A stretch of 64,000 nucleotides of DNA, taken from positions 62,001 to 126,000 of the forward strand of contig JAPYXD010000266.1 of NCBI GenBank assembly GCA_030998225.1, read 5' to 3'. The DNA comes from Diplolepis rosae (taxonomy: Eukaryota > Arthropoda > Insecta > Hymenoptera > Diplolepididae). The position numbers and the translations under genes are program-made. This document shows positions 33,893 to 43,953 of this stretch, in pieces. Under the pieces are notes generated by a model, which saw only the letters and a list, made by a program, of their open reading frames with translations, did not search any database and was not told where the DNA came from. Position 1 is the stretch's first letter, and the number at the start of each line of letters is the position of its first letter.

Positions 33893-34165
33893 CCGTGATT
33901 ACCATGGGTTGTTATGTCTTCAGCCGTACCAATTTTTTTAACTGTCAGTTTAAACATTGTTTAATATCTTCTTTTAAATTTCCCCAATAATAGTTTTGTT
34001 TGATAAGGTTGTATGTTTTAGCAACTCCTCTATGACCTCCAATAGGTGAAGAATGTAGTTCTTCGAATATTTCGTTTTTTTCTCGATTGGAGCAATGCTC
34101 AGTGTTCCTTTGCATATAACAATTTTTATATTAACATTTTTAAATATAGTTTTAAAAGCCAATAT
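33893..34165 (-). pseudogene. Gypsy integrase, zinc-binding N-terminal part
   Basis: The minus-strand frame shows ELHSSPIGGHRGVAKTYN and YYWGNLKEDIKQCLN, i.e. the HHCC module (H-x3-5-H ... C-x2-C) that precedes the catalytic core in gypsy integrases, followed by LVRLKT and QPMVITDTP. Stops separate several of these pieces. It lies between the RNase H remnant and the insertion at 33356-33890. Confidence 0.75.
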
Positions 34166-34602
34166 TATTTCTGACGTAATGATGTAAGTTCTCTATATTA
34201 CCACTATGTGCTATACTTAATATTTTAAAATATAACCGGTATATTAGATCTCTTAATTGTTTTAGGATTATATATATATATTCCCTAATAGTTGAGATAG
34301 ATTCTTGTTTATCACCTCTTATACAAAGAGAAAAGTGATTTATTTTGCTACCTTTTTTGTGTGGGTAGCATTAATTTCTTTTAAGGTTTGATTAGTTTCA
34401 ATTTTATTAAATTCGATTAGATTTTTTGCAACCTTATTCAGATAGTTTAAAGCGACATTTTTGTACCCTAGTATTTAGTTCTGTGGTCTTGAACCATACT
34501 AAAGGTTGATGGTCTGTGATGATTTTAATTTTTTTACCATAACTACATCAACGAAAGATTTTGACAGCATGAATCATTGCCAGAGCTTCTTTCTCACAGA
34601 CC

Positions 34603-34739
34603 CAGTGCCAGATTAAGAAATCGTGTGTCTTCTTCTTAAGCGTGAAAAACAAAGGAAAGAAAGAGGGGTGACCGCCCTCTCTCTTTTCTTTGTTGCGCAT
34701 GCCTTAGAAAAAGACACACAATTTCTTAATCCGGTACTG
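34603..34739. mobile_element. hAT-type palindromic MITE, 137 bp
   Basis: Starts CAGTGCCAGATTAAGAAATC and ends ATTTCTTAATCCGGTACTG; the two halves fold onto each other around GGGGTGACCGCCCTC. Flanks are CACAGACC (34595-34602) and CATAGACC (34740-34747), an 8-bp duplication with one change. CAGTG ends and 8-bp duplication identify a hAT MITE. It sits inside the RNase H region of the gypsy-type element, just upstream of EKEALA in that frame. Confidence 0.88.
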
Positions 34740-35589
34740 CATAGACCTCATATGGAAGCTCAAGACCTCGTAAAGCTCTTGAAGTGTAAGCTATAGGAAG
34801 ATCTTTAACTATTTCTCCTCGAGAAAGGATTTTGCCAATAGCATATTCAGATGCATCAGTTATAATATTGAATGGTTTTCAAAAATCTGTGTATTTATGA
34901 AAGTGAAATTAAAGCAAAGTTTTTAATGAATCGTCGATAGAATCCAGCTAGCCCTAAAAATTGGCGAATATTTTTAATATTTTTAGGTTTAGAAAAATCT
35001 CTAACTGCTTCTATCTTTCTTGGGCCTGGGCTGACTCCTTTTTTTACATAACATATGGTCTAAGTAGCATACTTTACTCCGTGAAAATTCACATTTATCA
35101 GGATTGAATTAAAGGTTTGATTCTCGTAATCTATTTATGATTAATTTCATTTTTTCGTCATGTTCTTCTAATGATTATAGATAGGACTTGTATCGACCCT
35201 TTGATGAATATTCGATATATGTGTAAATTGGCTTTAGGGTCCAGAAATGATGAAAACTCAATTTTTTTCTCCTTTTTTTTCTCCTTTTCATTTAACCGAG
35301 ACTTTCCAAAGCAAAAAAACCTAACCCTCCACTCCACTTTACAAAGCCTTTTCCAAGTCAGATTCCAAGTGCAACTCAGTTTTCAAGTAAAACCCGTAGT
35401 GTCAGGAGTTATTTGTTCAAAATTATGTGTCTATCTTGTTTGGGACGAAGGAAAAGGAAGAAAAAGGGAATTTTTGTGTTCATTTGGATTAATCTTTTTT
35501 ATCATCGCTGTATGTCTACTTAATAAAATAACAGGTCAGTTTCGTTTACAGTGTTTTGTTGGTGATAAGCTCTCACTTTTTGACTTTTT

Positions 35590-36720
35590 ATCCCGCAATG
35601 TTTATCCGTCACATGTGCTATTTTTAAATTTTTTAAAATTTTTTCTCCCCTTAGTAATTTTACAGAATTAAATTTTTGTGTACTTTATATTTTCATGCAA
35701 ATCGAATTTTTTTGACCATTTTTATAGTTTCACTTATACAATTCATTTACATCGGTTTTACCAAAAATTGTTATCTGTTACACGTGCTACTTTTTAGTCT
35801 CTCTTGTTAGTAATTTTTTCAAATTAAGGTTCACAGTTTTACTTTTTAGCTAATTTAGTTATTTATACCAATTTTATAATTTCAAACTTGCAATTCTTTT
35901 ACATCATTTTAACAGAATGCTCATCGGTCACACGTTCAAAATTGTTTCAAGTTCTTCTTTTGTACCTTTATAGAGAAAATTGTTCTGTACAGTTCATTTA
36001 CATTTAGTTTAGACCCATTTTATAGTTCACATGTATAATTCATTCATATAATTTTATTACAATGTTATCCGCCACACGTGCTATTCTTTTAGGTTCTCTT
36101 TAGTAATTTCACAGAAAAAATTTTTTGTACAGTTTTTGTTACAGTTTTACTGTATCGAAAATTTAGTTATTTAGCCCAATTTTATAGTGTCAAACTTGGA
36201 ATTTTTTTACATCATTTTTTAACAGTATGTTCATCGGTCACACATTCAAGATTTTAAGTTTCTTCCTCTGTCTTTTTACAAGAAATTTTTCTGTACAAGT
36301 TTTTTTACATTTTTTACATTTTTCTTACATTTTACATTTTTAACATTTGGTTTATACCATTTATAGTTTCACTTGTACAATTTCATTCATATCGGTTAAC
36401 CAAAATTGTTATCTGTCACACGTGTTACTTTTAAGTCTCTCTTGTTAGTATTTCTTTCAAATTAAGGCTTTACGCCTTTACTTTTTAGCAAATTTAGTTA
36501 TTTAGACCAATTTTTTAATTTCAAACTTGCAATCCTTTTACATTATTCTTAACATATTTTTCATCGGTCACAGTTTCAAATTGTTCAAGTTTCAGTTTTG
36601 TTACAGTTTTACTGTATTGCAAATTTAGTTACTTAGTCCAATTTTATTTTCACACCTGCGATTCTTATATCACTTTTTTACTACAATGTTTATCCGTCAC
36701 ACGGTCAATTCTTAAGATTC
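35590..36720 (+). repeat. Diverged tandem units of about 130-180 bp
   Basis: The phrase ATC(C/T)G(T/C)CACACGTGCTA, or its variant CATCGGTCACACGTTCA, occurs at about 35605, 35775, 35920, 36068, 36231, 36410, 36562 and 36693. Between them CAATTTTATAGTTTCA, then CTTGCAATTCTTTTACAT and TTTAGTTATTTAG recur. Alternating versions of the key phrase suggest a two-unit higher-order period of about 320 bp. The sequence is T-rich and non-coding; the long plus-strand frame at 35171-35671 is a by-product. Confidence 0.75.
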
Positions 36721-36753
36721 CTCCTTTGTATTTTTTATAGAAATAAATTCTCA

Positions 36754-36797
36754 CTGATGAGGACTCCAACCTGAGTCGAAACGTTTGAAAGAATGTA
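36754..36797 (+). ncRNA. Hammerhead ribozyme-like motif
   Basis: CTGATGA (36754-36760) is followed by a GACTC/GAGTC stem with loop CAACCT, then GAAA (36778-36781), then a stem ACGTT/AATGT closing on TGAAAG, and then GTA. This is the order of a hammerhead: CUGAUGA core, stem II, GAAA, stem III, NUH cleavage triplet (GUA, expected cut after 36797). Deviations: one extra G between CTGATGA and stem II, and stem I (TTC 36748-36750 with GAA 36799-36801) is short with unpaired bases. Activity is therefore uncertain. The motif lies 6 nt before the 49-bp inverted end of the inserted element. Confidence 0.55.
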
Positions 36798-37143
36798 AGA
36801 ACTGAGTTTTCATCATTTCTGGACCCTAAAGCCAATTTACACATATATCGAATGTTCTTCTAATGAATCGGTGCATACTACAATGTCATCTATAAAGGTA
36901 AATAGGATTTTCCCTTGAAAAAAAATTATGCCTTGCCGTTGTGCATTTGAAAATTGTCATAGTACATACGAAACTTTGGATTTGAATTATCCAAATAAAA
37001 ATAAAGTTTCATTTTATTCCTTCCCGGAAGATGAAGAAAGAAGTAATGAAGTTAGAGCTACTTCGTGAGGTCCCAAGAAGGAGGAAACTTACAGTAACAG
37101 GTGCAATTTTTGTCTTGTTATAAAATAGTACATTGTACAACAA

Positions 37144-37268
37144 GGGGGTAAAGTTTGTCATTTAAGTCCTCCGGGCGTAAATAGGGAGTGGGGGGTGCTT
37201 AAATGACTACTTTTAGGCACTCCATCCCTATTTACGCCCTAGGGCTTAAATGACAAACTTTATGCCCT
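37144..37268. repeat. Palindromic MITE, 125 bp
   Basis: GGGGGTAAAGTTTGTCATTT, then AAGTCCTCCGGGCGTAAATA on the left, mirror TATTTACGCCCTAGGGCTT, then AAATGACAAACTTTATGCCC on the right. Arms of about 58 bp with few changes; almost no loop. It lies between the THAP start and the coiled-coil part of the P-type pseudogene. Confidence 0.82.
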
Positions 37269-38030
37269 CAAAACAAGCGTCAAAAAGCGAGAAAAACATG
37301 CTTGTGTTGTATAAATATTATATTTCACTCATATGATAGTATGTACATTAAATAAAGCCGTAAAAATTATTGAACTTAAATGCTGTATGTATTATTATAT
37401 TTTTAGCTACGCCAAAGAGATTGAAATCTTCTCAAACAGGACAATCGACTGCATCTACAAGTGCTAGAGCGGAAATATTGAGGGGAAAAATCCGAAAGGA
37501 AATGGTGGAAGATATTTTAGGTGAAGAAAAGAGAAAAGTAGACAGAGCAAATCTAAAAGTAAGTGGCAATGAAAATGAAAAGACAATTGAGAATGCTAAT
37601 CAAAATTAAATAAATTATGAAAAAGAGTATAATATGGCTTTTTCTACAATTGACTCTTTGGTACCAGATTTATTTTAAAAGAAGGGACAACTATTTTAAA
37701 AGATCCATCAAAACAACTAATTGATTCAACGGATACAGAAATAAACTCCTGTCATAAGTTAACTAAAAAACAAATTGAGCGCCAAAATGTTTTACTAGCT
37801 AATAAAATACTATCTGATGCAACAGCAACTGTTTTAATTCGATAAAAACCTGGCTACCAGAAACTTGCTGAGGCTTTAGGATATTTTATAGACGTAATAA
37901 ATAAATGGTTTGATTTAATGAACTCATTTAGTACCAATGAAACTATTTTTTCCAAAAGGCCGTTCGGATTAGATTTAATAGCTCAAACTCAATTTCTGGA
38001 TGAAGTGTGAGGTAAACGTACCAGTTTGTC

Positions 38031-38890
38031 GACATTCAATTTTATTCCGAATTACTTTGTTAACCACGATTCATATAAAATTGCATGATGTTTTAATGGA
38101 AACAATCACTTTATTATTAATTATTTCGTCCTTTTTTAATAAATTAACATCTTATAATAAATTTTAGGAGTATATCAAATTTTTCTGTAGTAGATGGTGC
38201 TAGATTTTTATGAAAAGCGACGTTTTTCGCATGAAAATTAGTAAATTAGAATATAATGTGACATAATTAAGATAGAACAGTGAATATTCAGTAATCAATG
38301 TTTTTATGGAGTAAAAGAAAAATTGCCATATGATAAATAATAGGTCAAGTTGACTTCTAATGACTTTTTGAGGCTATAATCGATAAAAAAATTTATTGAC
38401 AATCGGATAATCGTTAATTGACTAATGATTTACTAAAGAAACATAAATACAGAAATAAAATACGTTAGAATTGATTTTTTCACATGACTGTCTACAAACA
38501 GATACATGCACATATTTTCTGTACCAGCTTGTAGACTGCTGTATTTATCAATAAATAATAAGAAATTAAGACTTTTCAGTGACGCTCGTGTGAATTATAA
38601 ACATCCTTGATTTATTAAAACCTTTTTTTTACTAACTTACTTTGACTTTAGTGCGTTTCCCATAAACAAACGTAAGCCTACTGTCAAAACAGTTTCTACT
38701 AAGATGGAGGTGATTTCATTGCTACCACTATACTGACAGTGACACTTGCATAAAAAACGGCGATTTATTATGAAAATATTCAAATTGAACACCGACAACT
38801 CATATCAGTCTTATTTCTTATTATTCCAGGATAATGTTTATAAAGATTATCGCAAGGTTTTTTATCATTTAACATATTAATGGAGAAAAA
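38031..38890. other. AT-rich insert within the P-type pseudogene
   Basis: No transposase motif can be read between FLDEV (38008) and WFSQVRTRGG (38912). The sequence is AT-rich without clear repeats; insertion or strong decay are both possible. Confidence 0.35.
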
Positions 38891-39859
38891 TATGAACAAG
38901 TGTCCACAAACTGGTTTTCTCAAGTGAGAACGAGAGGAGGAATCAACGCTCACCCGTCTCCTATGGAGTCTCTTTACAGACTTCGAATGATCATTCTAGG
39001 ACACAATCCAGGATTCGTGCAAAAAAATCTTAATGTGGAAGATGTTACAAAGAAAGAATCATTAGTCGCTAATCTTCTTAGAACATCGTACATTCTCATC
39101 ACAAAGAATAATATTCATAGACCGGCACAAGAAAACTTTGAAGTGGAATCTACTTCAGCGTCCACCGCTACAAACATTGACGAAGAAGGGAATATGCATT
39201 TAATTCATAAATGTGAAAGTGATAGCATAATGTACTTAGCTGGTTGGCTTGCATACAAATTCAAGGCACAATACACTGAGTTATGTAAAAGAACATATAA
39301 AACCCTTTCAGAACACAATTACGATACACCTACTGGGGTGCAGAAACTGTCTTTTGGTGGGTTGACAAAACCATCTGCCAACTGGGTGGTTAAATGAAAG
39401 ATTATGAGCAAAGCTTTTGAAAAATTTCATAGAGACGGATTTTTCAAGAAAGACTCAAAAGTTACAAAACCTTTAATCGATAAACTCACCAGAAAACATG
39501 CAATTTTCGATTGCCGGTTGACTGCTCTGACCACTGCCTTGCGGCTGTAAAAGATTTCAAATTCTTTATATTAAAAATTATAATAACTTATAGTTTCATA
39601 AAAATATTTCACAATCAACCAAGTGAAGTATTTTTACGTAAAACTTGAATAAACGATGGATAGTTTATTCATGGTTCTCGTAACGTGAGCGCTCAGCAGA
39701 GACGGGTAAGGGGTCAGTTCAAAGACCTAAATATATTAAGAAATTAAAAAATTAAAAAATATCTCCATCATACGGAATAGAGTTCAATGTAAGAAAAATC
39801 GTCTTGACCATTTTTTCGTAGATAAAGTATTTTAGAAGATATTTGGGATTATAGATTAA

Positions 39860-40033
39860 AATGGGTCACCGTGCATATTACACGTATAACATGTACATGT
39901 GTGTGTGTTATATTATATATAACATTATATTATATATATAATATAATATTATTGTTATGTATTATATATTAATTGATTAATATTATATATTATTGTTATA
40001 TATTATATATTATATATGTTATATTATATAATA
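39860..40033. repeat. (TATATAA)-type low-complexity tract
   Basis: Mainly TA, with short GTGTGTGT and repeated ATATTATATATTATTG phrases. The mariner at 40034 has inserted at its right edge in a TA. Confidence 0.85.
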
Positions 40034-40944
40034 TTAGGTGCGCAACTAAGCTCCCGCTGTTTGTCAATAGATGGCTCCAGCAGTAAGTGCTGGTTGATTT
40101 TGACCTATCTAAAACGTAATAAACCAAGCTTAGACATATGGTAAACAAACCATTTTGACACATTAGTAATTTTGTTTTGGCGTCATATACTTTTGGTTGT
40201 GTGAAAATGTCTGATTTTGTGCCAAATAATCGTCTTTTGCGAGAAGTGTTGAGTTTCTTCTTTCATTTGAAGAAAACGGCTGCTGAAGCGCATCGAGATC
40301 TCCAAAAAGTTTACGGAGATGCTGCTCTAATTGAAACAATGTGCCGTGATTGGTTCCGTCTCTTCAAAGATGATGATTTCGATGTTGACGACCGTCCTCG
40401 TGAAGGAAGGCCAAAAACCTTAGAAGACGCTGATGTTATTTATTATGAGCTATTGAAATTGAACGAAACCATCACTGGGGAACGGCATCGAACGCAATTG
40501 ATGCGTTTGAGCCGAGCACTGCTTGAAAAGCGGCCACGATACGAGCAGAGGCACGAAAAAGTGATTCTACAGCATGACAACGCTCGGCCTCACGTTTCCA
40601 AACCCGTTAAAACCTACCTGGAAACGCTCAATTGGGAAGTCCTACCCCACCCGCCGTATTCCCCAGATATTGCGCCGTCCTATTATTACTTGTTCCGGTT
40701 GATGGTACATGGTCTGGCTGATCAGCAGTTCCGCTCATATTAAGACATCGAAAAATGGCTTGCTTCGTGGATAGCCTCAAAAGATGAACACTTTTACCGT
40801 ATCGGTATTCGAGCTCTACCAGAAATATGGGCAAAAGTTGTAGCTAATGATGGGCAATATTTTGAATGATCCATTTGTAACCAGTTTTTCACAATAAAGT
40901 TGCATTTTCATCAAAAAACAGCGGGAACTTAGTTGCGCACCTAA
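40034..40944 (+). mobile_element. Mariner (cecropia-like) element, internally deleted
   Basis: Termini TTAGGTGCGCAACTAAGCTC (left) and AACTTAGTTGCGCACCTAA (right) are inverted copies of about 28 bp with one change, flanked by TA at 40032-40033 and 40945-40946. At 911 bp it is about 370 bp shorter than a full mariner, explained by a deletion within the transposase. The termini are well preserved, so the copy could still be moved by a transposase supplied in trans. Confidence 0.92.
40207..40869 (+). pseudogene. Mariner transposase with central deletion
   Basis: Starts at ATG 40207 (MSDFVPNNRLLREV); an in-frame TTG further upstream is not needed. Residues 1-75 are the helix-turn-helix DNA-binding part (KKTAAEAHRDLQKVYGD, CRDWFRLFKDDDFD). 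At about residue 78 reading jumps, in frame, to YYELLKLNETITGERHRTQL of the catalytic domain: about 140 residues with the first catalytic Asp are missing. The second Asp is kept (LQHDNARPH), but the third is changed, APSYYYLF instead of APSDYYLF. A stop interrupts at 40741-40743, and the natural stop is at 40867-40869. Inactive by three separate lesions. Confidence 0.9.
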
Positions 40945-40989
40945 TAAAAAAAAATTTTGATTAATAATAATTATGTAAATTTGCAAGCA

Positions 40990-41280
40990 ATATGATTGTT
41001 GACAAAAGAAAAGGAAAAATTATGAAAATTTGTTAATTAGGTATAAAATATCGAAGAGTAATTTTCAAATATTACAATTGTTAATGTATACATTAGTAAA
41101 AATAAAATCTGGAAAGCATTATAAATTATTTATTATACTGTTATGTCAGAAACGCAACACTTCTCTTCTTTAAAGATTTCTTCCTTTTATATTAGGATCA
41201 GGAGGATCCTCTCTAATTGTTGAGGAATAGTCAGTGAACAGGAAGGGTTTGATTATATGAAATATATTTATTAACATAAA
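40990..41280. other. AT-rich spacer
   Basis: Nothing recognised. Confidence 0.35.
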
Positions 41281-41299
41281 ATTAACGTTAACCCCTTTC

Positions 41300-41600
41300 A
41301 CTGTGCAGACCAAAAATCGCAAATTGGGCCCAAAATATGTGGGGCGTTCTACTGGATAGATTTAATTGAAAATTGGTACTAAGGGGTTATTTTGGTCGCT
41401 GAATATGAATTCGGGGTCAAAATTCAAAATGGCTGATCCAATATGGCGACCAAAAATTTTTAAAAATCCAATGAGTTGGCGGATTTGGATGAAAATTGGT
41501 ACCAGGGGGTTATTTAGGTCGTTAAATACGAATTTGAAGTAAAAGAATATAAAAAAATGAAAAAAATAATTAATAAATGAAAAAATCGAGGAGTTTACAA
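41300..41600 (+). repeat. Dispersed repeat, two units of about 123 bp
   Basis: GAAAATTGGTAC followed by a GGGGTTATTTTGGTCG-type segment occurs at 41368 and again at 41491. Between them is AAAATGGCTGATCCAATATG. Scraps of the same sequence occur at 8386 and (inverted) 26060. Non-coding. Confidence 0.65.
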
Positions 41601-42169
41601 TCCTACCATATGCCTCCACGCGGCACACTCTGGGGTTGTGAAGAGACGTTTGGAACATTCACTAGCTAAATATGGAATTCTGGAATGATAAGAACATGAA
41701 CCAGAAATTATCATTAAATCATAAAATGCCAAGTCGACAAAAATTCTCACTTGGTAACAGACACGAAGAACTTCGAAATTACCAAGTATTTAGGCCTTCA
41801 GTACTTCCAAATCTTTCCTCAGCACAAATTCCTTTTCACAGATATCACGCCACATAAAAATAATTCTAAGCCATCACTATTCCCCACCTAAATGTCATCG
41901 ATGCAAGTTTACGAGGTAAATTAAAACACGCGAAACACGGTTCTTTGCTTTTGCCCGTCCGCGGTTCTGAACAAAGGTGCTACGAAACGATAAAGTCTGT
42001 AAAGTATACTTTTGGGCGGACGTTAACAATTTTTAAATCTTCATTCACGGGGTTGTCGCGCTAAAATTTATATAGCTAAATTTTCACCAATACGCTTTGC
42101 GCTAAAATAATATTTTGAGTGCGTCGGTGGTTGGTTAGCCGCAAGTGTTAACTGTGCGTTCACAGCCTG
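41601..42169. other. Spacer without recognised feature
   Basis: No coding motif; slightly less AT-rich than its surroundings. Confidence 0.35.
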
Positions 42170-42712
42170 CACGGAGAAAAAAATCTGACTATAATAGTAA
42201 GAACATTAGTCATGCTTTTGTAGCAGGTTTCGTTCTTGCTATCCTGGTGAAAAAATCATACATTTTAAGCAGGGATCCCTTCATGCTAAAAAAGTACTAA
42301 GTTTCATGCTTTTAGAGCAGTTGTGCCTTGTGAAAATGGTTCGAACTTCGCCTTACTATGATTGCAAGAAACCCATCCTATTGCAGTATGAGTTCTCTTA
42401 CAACTGAGATGTTAGGCCACGCCTACTTTTGAACGTAGCACCTCACGTGTTCTCTCGGTTGTAAGAAATTCATCCTATTTCAGTATGAGTTCTCTTACAA
42501 CCGTAGTCAGGCGAGAACCTTGCTATGGCAGTATATGACACTAGCAATAATGGCATGCGCTTGTTTCTTTTATAGTATAACACATTTCATGCTAAAAATG
42601 CACGAGTTGATGCCAATACTGGTAGAAGCTCATACCGATTTCGCACATTAAGTTCGGTGCTTTTATAGTATAGAGCTCAGCCTACTATAATAGTTAGATT
42701 TTTTTCTCCGTG
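42170..42712. mobile_element. CACGGAGA-end TIR element, 543 bp
   Basis: Begins CACGGAGAAAAAAATCTGAC followed by TATAATAG; ends CTATAATAGTTAGATT followed by TTTTTCTCCGTG. Terminal arms of about 28 bp pair with one change. Inside, CATCCTATTGCAGTATGAG followed by TTCTCTTACAAC is repeated directly about 95 bp later (42376 and 42471). Other internal phrases (CATGCTTTT, TTTATAGTATA) recur in both orientations. No coding frame. Ends match those of the 24869 and 26189 units. Confidence 0.82.
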
Positions 42713-43950
42713 TGGGGTTGAAAATCAATATTTTCACAAAATAATCCTGTTGTCGAATCTCAAAACAACGAGAAGATTTTTGTTTGAAAAGCTGCATTAA
42801 AGTTGTAAAATATCAAAAGTGGAGAAAAAAAACAATATAAAAGTACTGATTTCTTTCCGCTTAAAAGCCATCCATCTATTGACTTTGATAAAATTAATAA
42901 AAGCAAAGAAGTGGAGAATAATTCATGTGCGTACGTGTGAGCAAGTATATAACCATATGTCGTCGGTGAAATAAAAGGACAAGAATGACCAACTTTTGTC
43001 GTTCTTAGTCACGAAACAAGCAATTTCGAGGCCCAGCTGAATCTGAGGGTCTAGGGCAGCAAAGATAACCTTCTTTCTCTTCCCCTTGGTCTACCAACTG
43101 GTAGGATCAACTAAACAAGAGCGGTAAACTGTATCGTTCTTATTTTTATAATATTTTACTGATAGTAATCATTAGAATTCGGAATTAAAAAATTTCAATT
43201 GAGTTCCTTCGAAACTGAATAAATTTTTAATTTCACCGAAAACTCTGGCGTTTTATATTTTTATTCTGGTAGTAAGATGAGAGTAGATGAGTAGTAGAAA
43301 ACGTTCCCGCTTAAAAATAAAAAAAAAAGGAACGCGAAAGTGTTCCACAGTTTGTGAGCCTCTGCGTACAATTATAAATAAATAATAATTTATTTCAAAT
43401 ATTTATTTATTTATTACCCTACCACCCGTACGTAACAATTATCTTTTATACTTTGCATGAACTGCTCATATTTCATAATTACATAAAAAATACCTTTACA
43501 TTATTTGAACTTTTTATTATACCTTAACGGTCAACTAAAAATATCCAGAAAAATGTGATGGGAAAAAATTTTTAATATAACAATTTTTTAATTGAAAATT
43601 CCCTTAATAAAAAAGGTCATTTTTCGCAAAACTAAACCGTCTACCTATGTTAGGTGCTAATGACACTTGGTTCTGTGTATTTATTTCTCAACGTACCTAT
43701 CAAACACAGTTTTTAACACCTGAATATTACTTTATTTCACATAAAACAATAATACACTCTGTAAGGATATGCTAAATGAAATACAAGTTATTATGATTTA
43801 GGTTAAAAAGAAATTAAAATTGCATTGAAAAAAAGAATGGATTGATCCAAATAATCGGGTTAGAAAAGGAGAACGGGAATTGAGTGACGTTACAGTACCC
43901 TTCACTACGCCGCCTGTCCCCTACCCATCACTTAATTCATTGGGTATCCT
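42713..43950. other. AT-rich region without recognised gene
   Basis: Short CGTACGTAACA (43427) and GTGACGTTACAGTACC (43868) could be remnants of LTR ends, but no convincing pair was found. Nothing else stands out. Confidence 0.4.
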
Positions 43951-43953
43951 CTC

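Larger units (their letters stand above)
35174..36850 (+). mobile_element. Inserted element with hammerhead-like motif and tandem units
   Basis: The gypsy reverse transcriptase reading is interrupted here. ATGTTCTTCTAATGA stands on both sides (35159-35173 and 36851-36865 region), a 15-bp target duplication. About 30 bp inside the left edge, TCGATATATGTGTAAATTGG followed by GGGTCCAGAAATGATGAAAA is repeated exactly, inverted, at the right end (36802-36850, 49 bp). The interior holds about eight diverged tandem units, and the right end carries a hammerhead-like motif (36754-36797). There is no transposase or reverse transcriptase. Variable long target duplications, an inverted partial terminal copy and hammerhead motifs are features of Penelope-like elements and their non-autonomous relatives, so this is the best guess. 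Confidence 0.65.
32190..36918 (-). mobile_element. Degraded gypsy/errantivirus-like element
   Basis: Read on the minus strand, fragments appear in the order of a gypsy-type retroelement: reverse transcriptase catalytic region (TFIDDIVVC, about 36890), continued after an insertion by KNIRQFLGLAGFYRRF (about 34950), RNase H (EKEALAMIHAVK and IITDHQPLVWF, about 34490-34590), integrase zinc-binding region (ELHSSPIGGHRG, about 34060), integrase core, integrase C-terminus and an env-like frame. It is broken by many stops and by at least three insertions. Gag, protease and both LTRs were not identified; the right side ends abruptly at the P-element pseudogene. Confidence 0.82.
36928..39560 (+). pseudogene. 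P-element/THAP9-like transposase pseudogene
   Basis: Pieces of a P-superfamily transposase follow one another on the plus strand. At 36928-37068 an N-terminal THAP-type zinc finger start (MPCRCAFENCH, VSFYSFPEDEER) ends in a stop. At about 37399-37609 comes a polar coiled-coil region beginning after an ATTTTTAG splice-acceptor-like sequence (TPKRLKSSQ). At 37680-38010, SDATATVLI, then ALGYFIDVINKWFDLMNSF. At 38905-39540, WFSQVRTRGGINAHPSPM and YRLRMIILGHN, the conserved C-terminal P-element region, then MYLAGWLAYKFKAQY and a Lys-rich end with stops. The second THAP half and the first catalytic residues are missing. In-frame stops and an unexplained 850-bp stretch (38031-38890) make it inactive. 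The THAP start lies within 10 bp of the broken gypsy reverse transcriptase. Confidence 0.8.

Noticed and set aside
35171..35671. 166-codon plus-strand frame
   Set aside because: It starts in the target duplication, runs through T-rich tandem units of the inserted element, is Phe/Leu-rich by composition and shows no domain.
43427..43886. Possible LTR between CGTACGTAACA and GTGACGTTACAG
   Set aside because: The supposed ends do not match each other as TG...CA and no target duplication or internal LTR signal was found.
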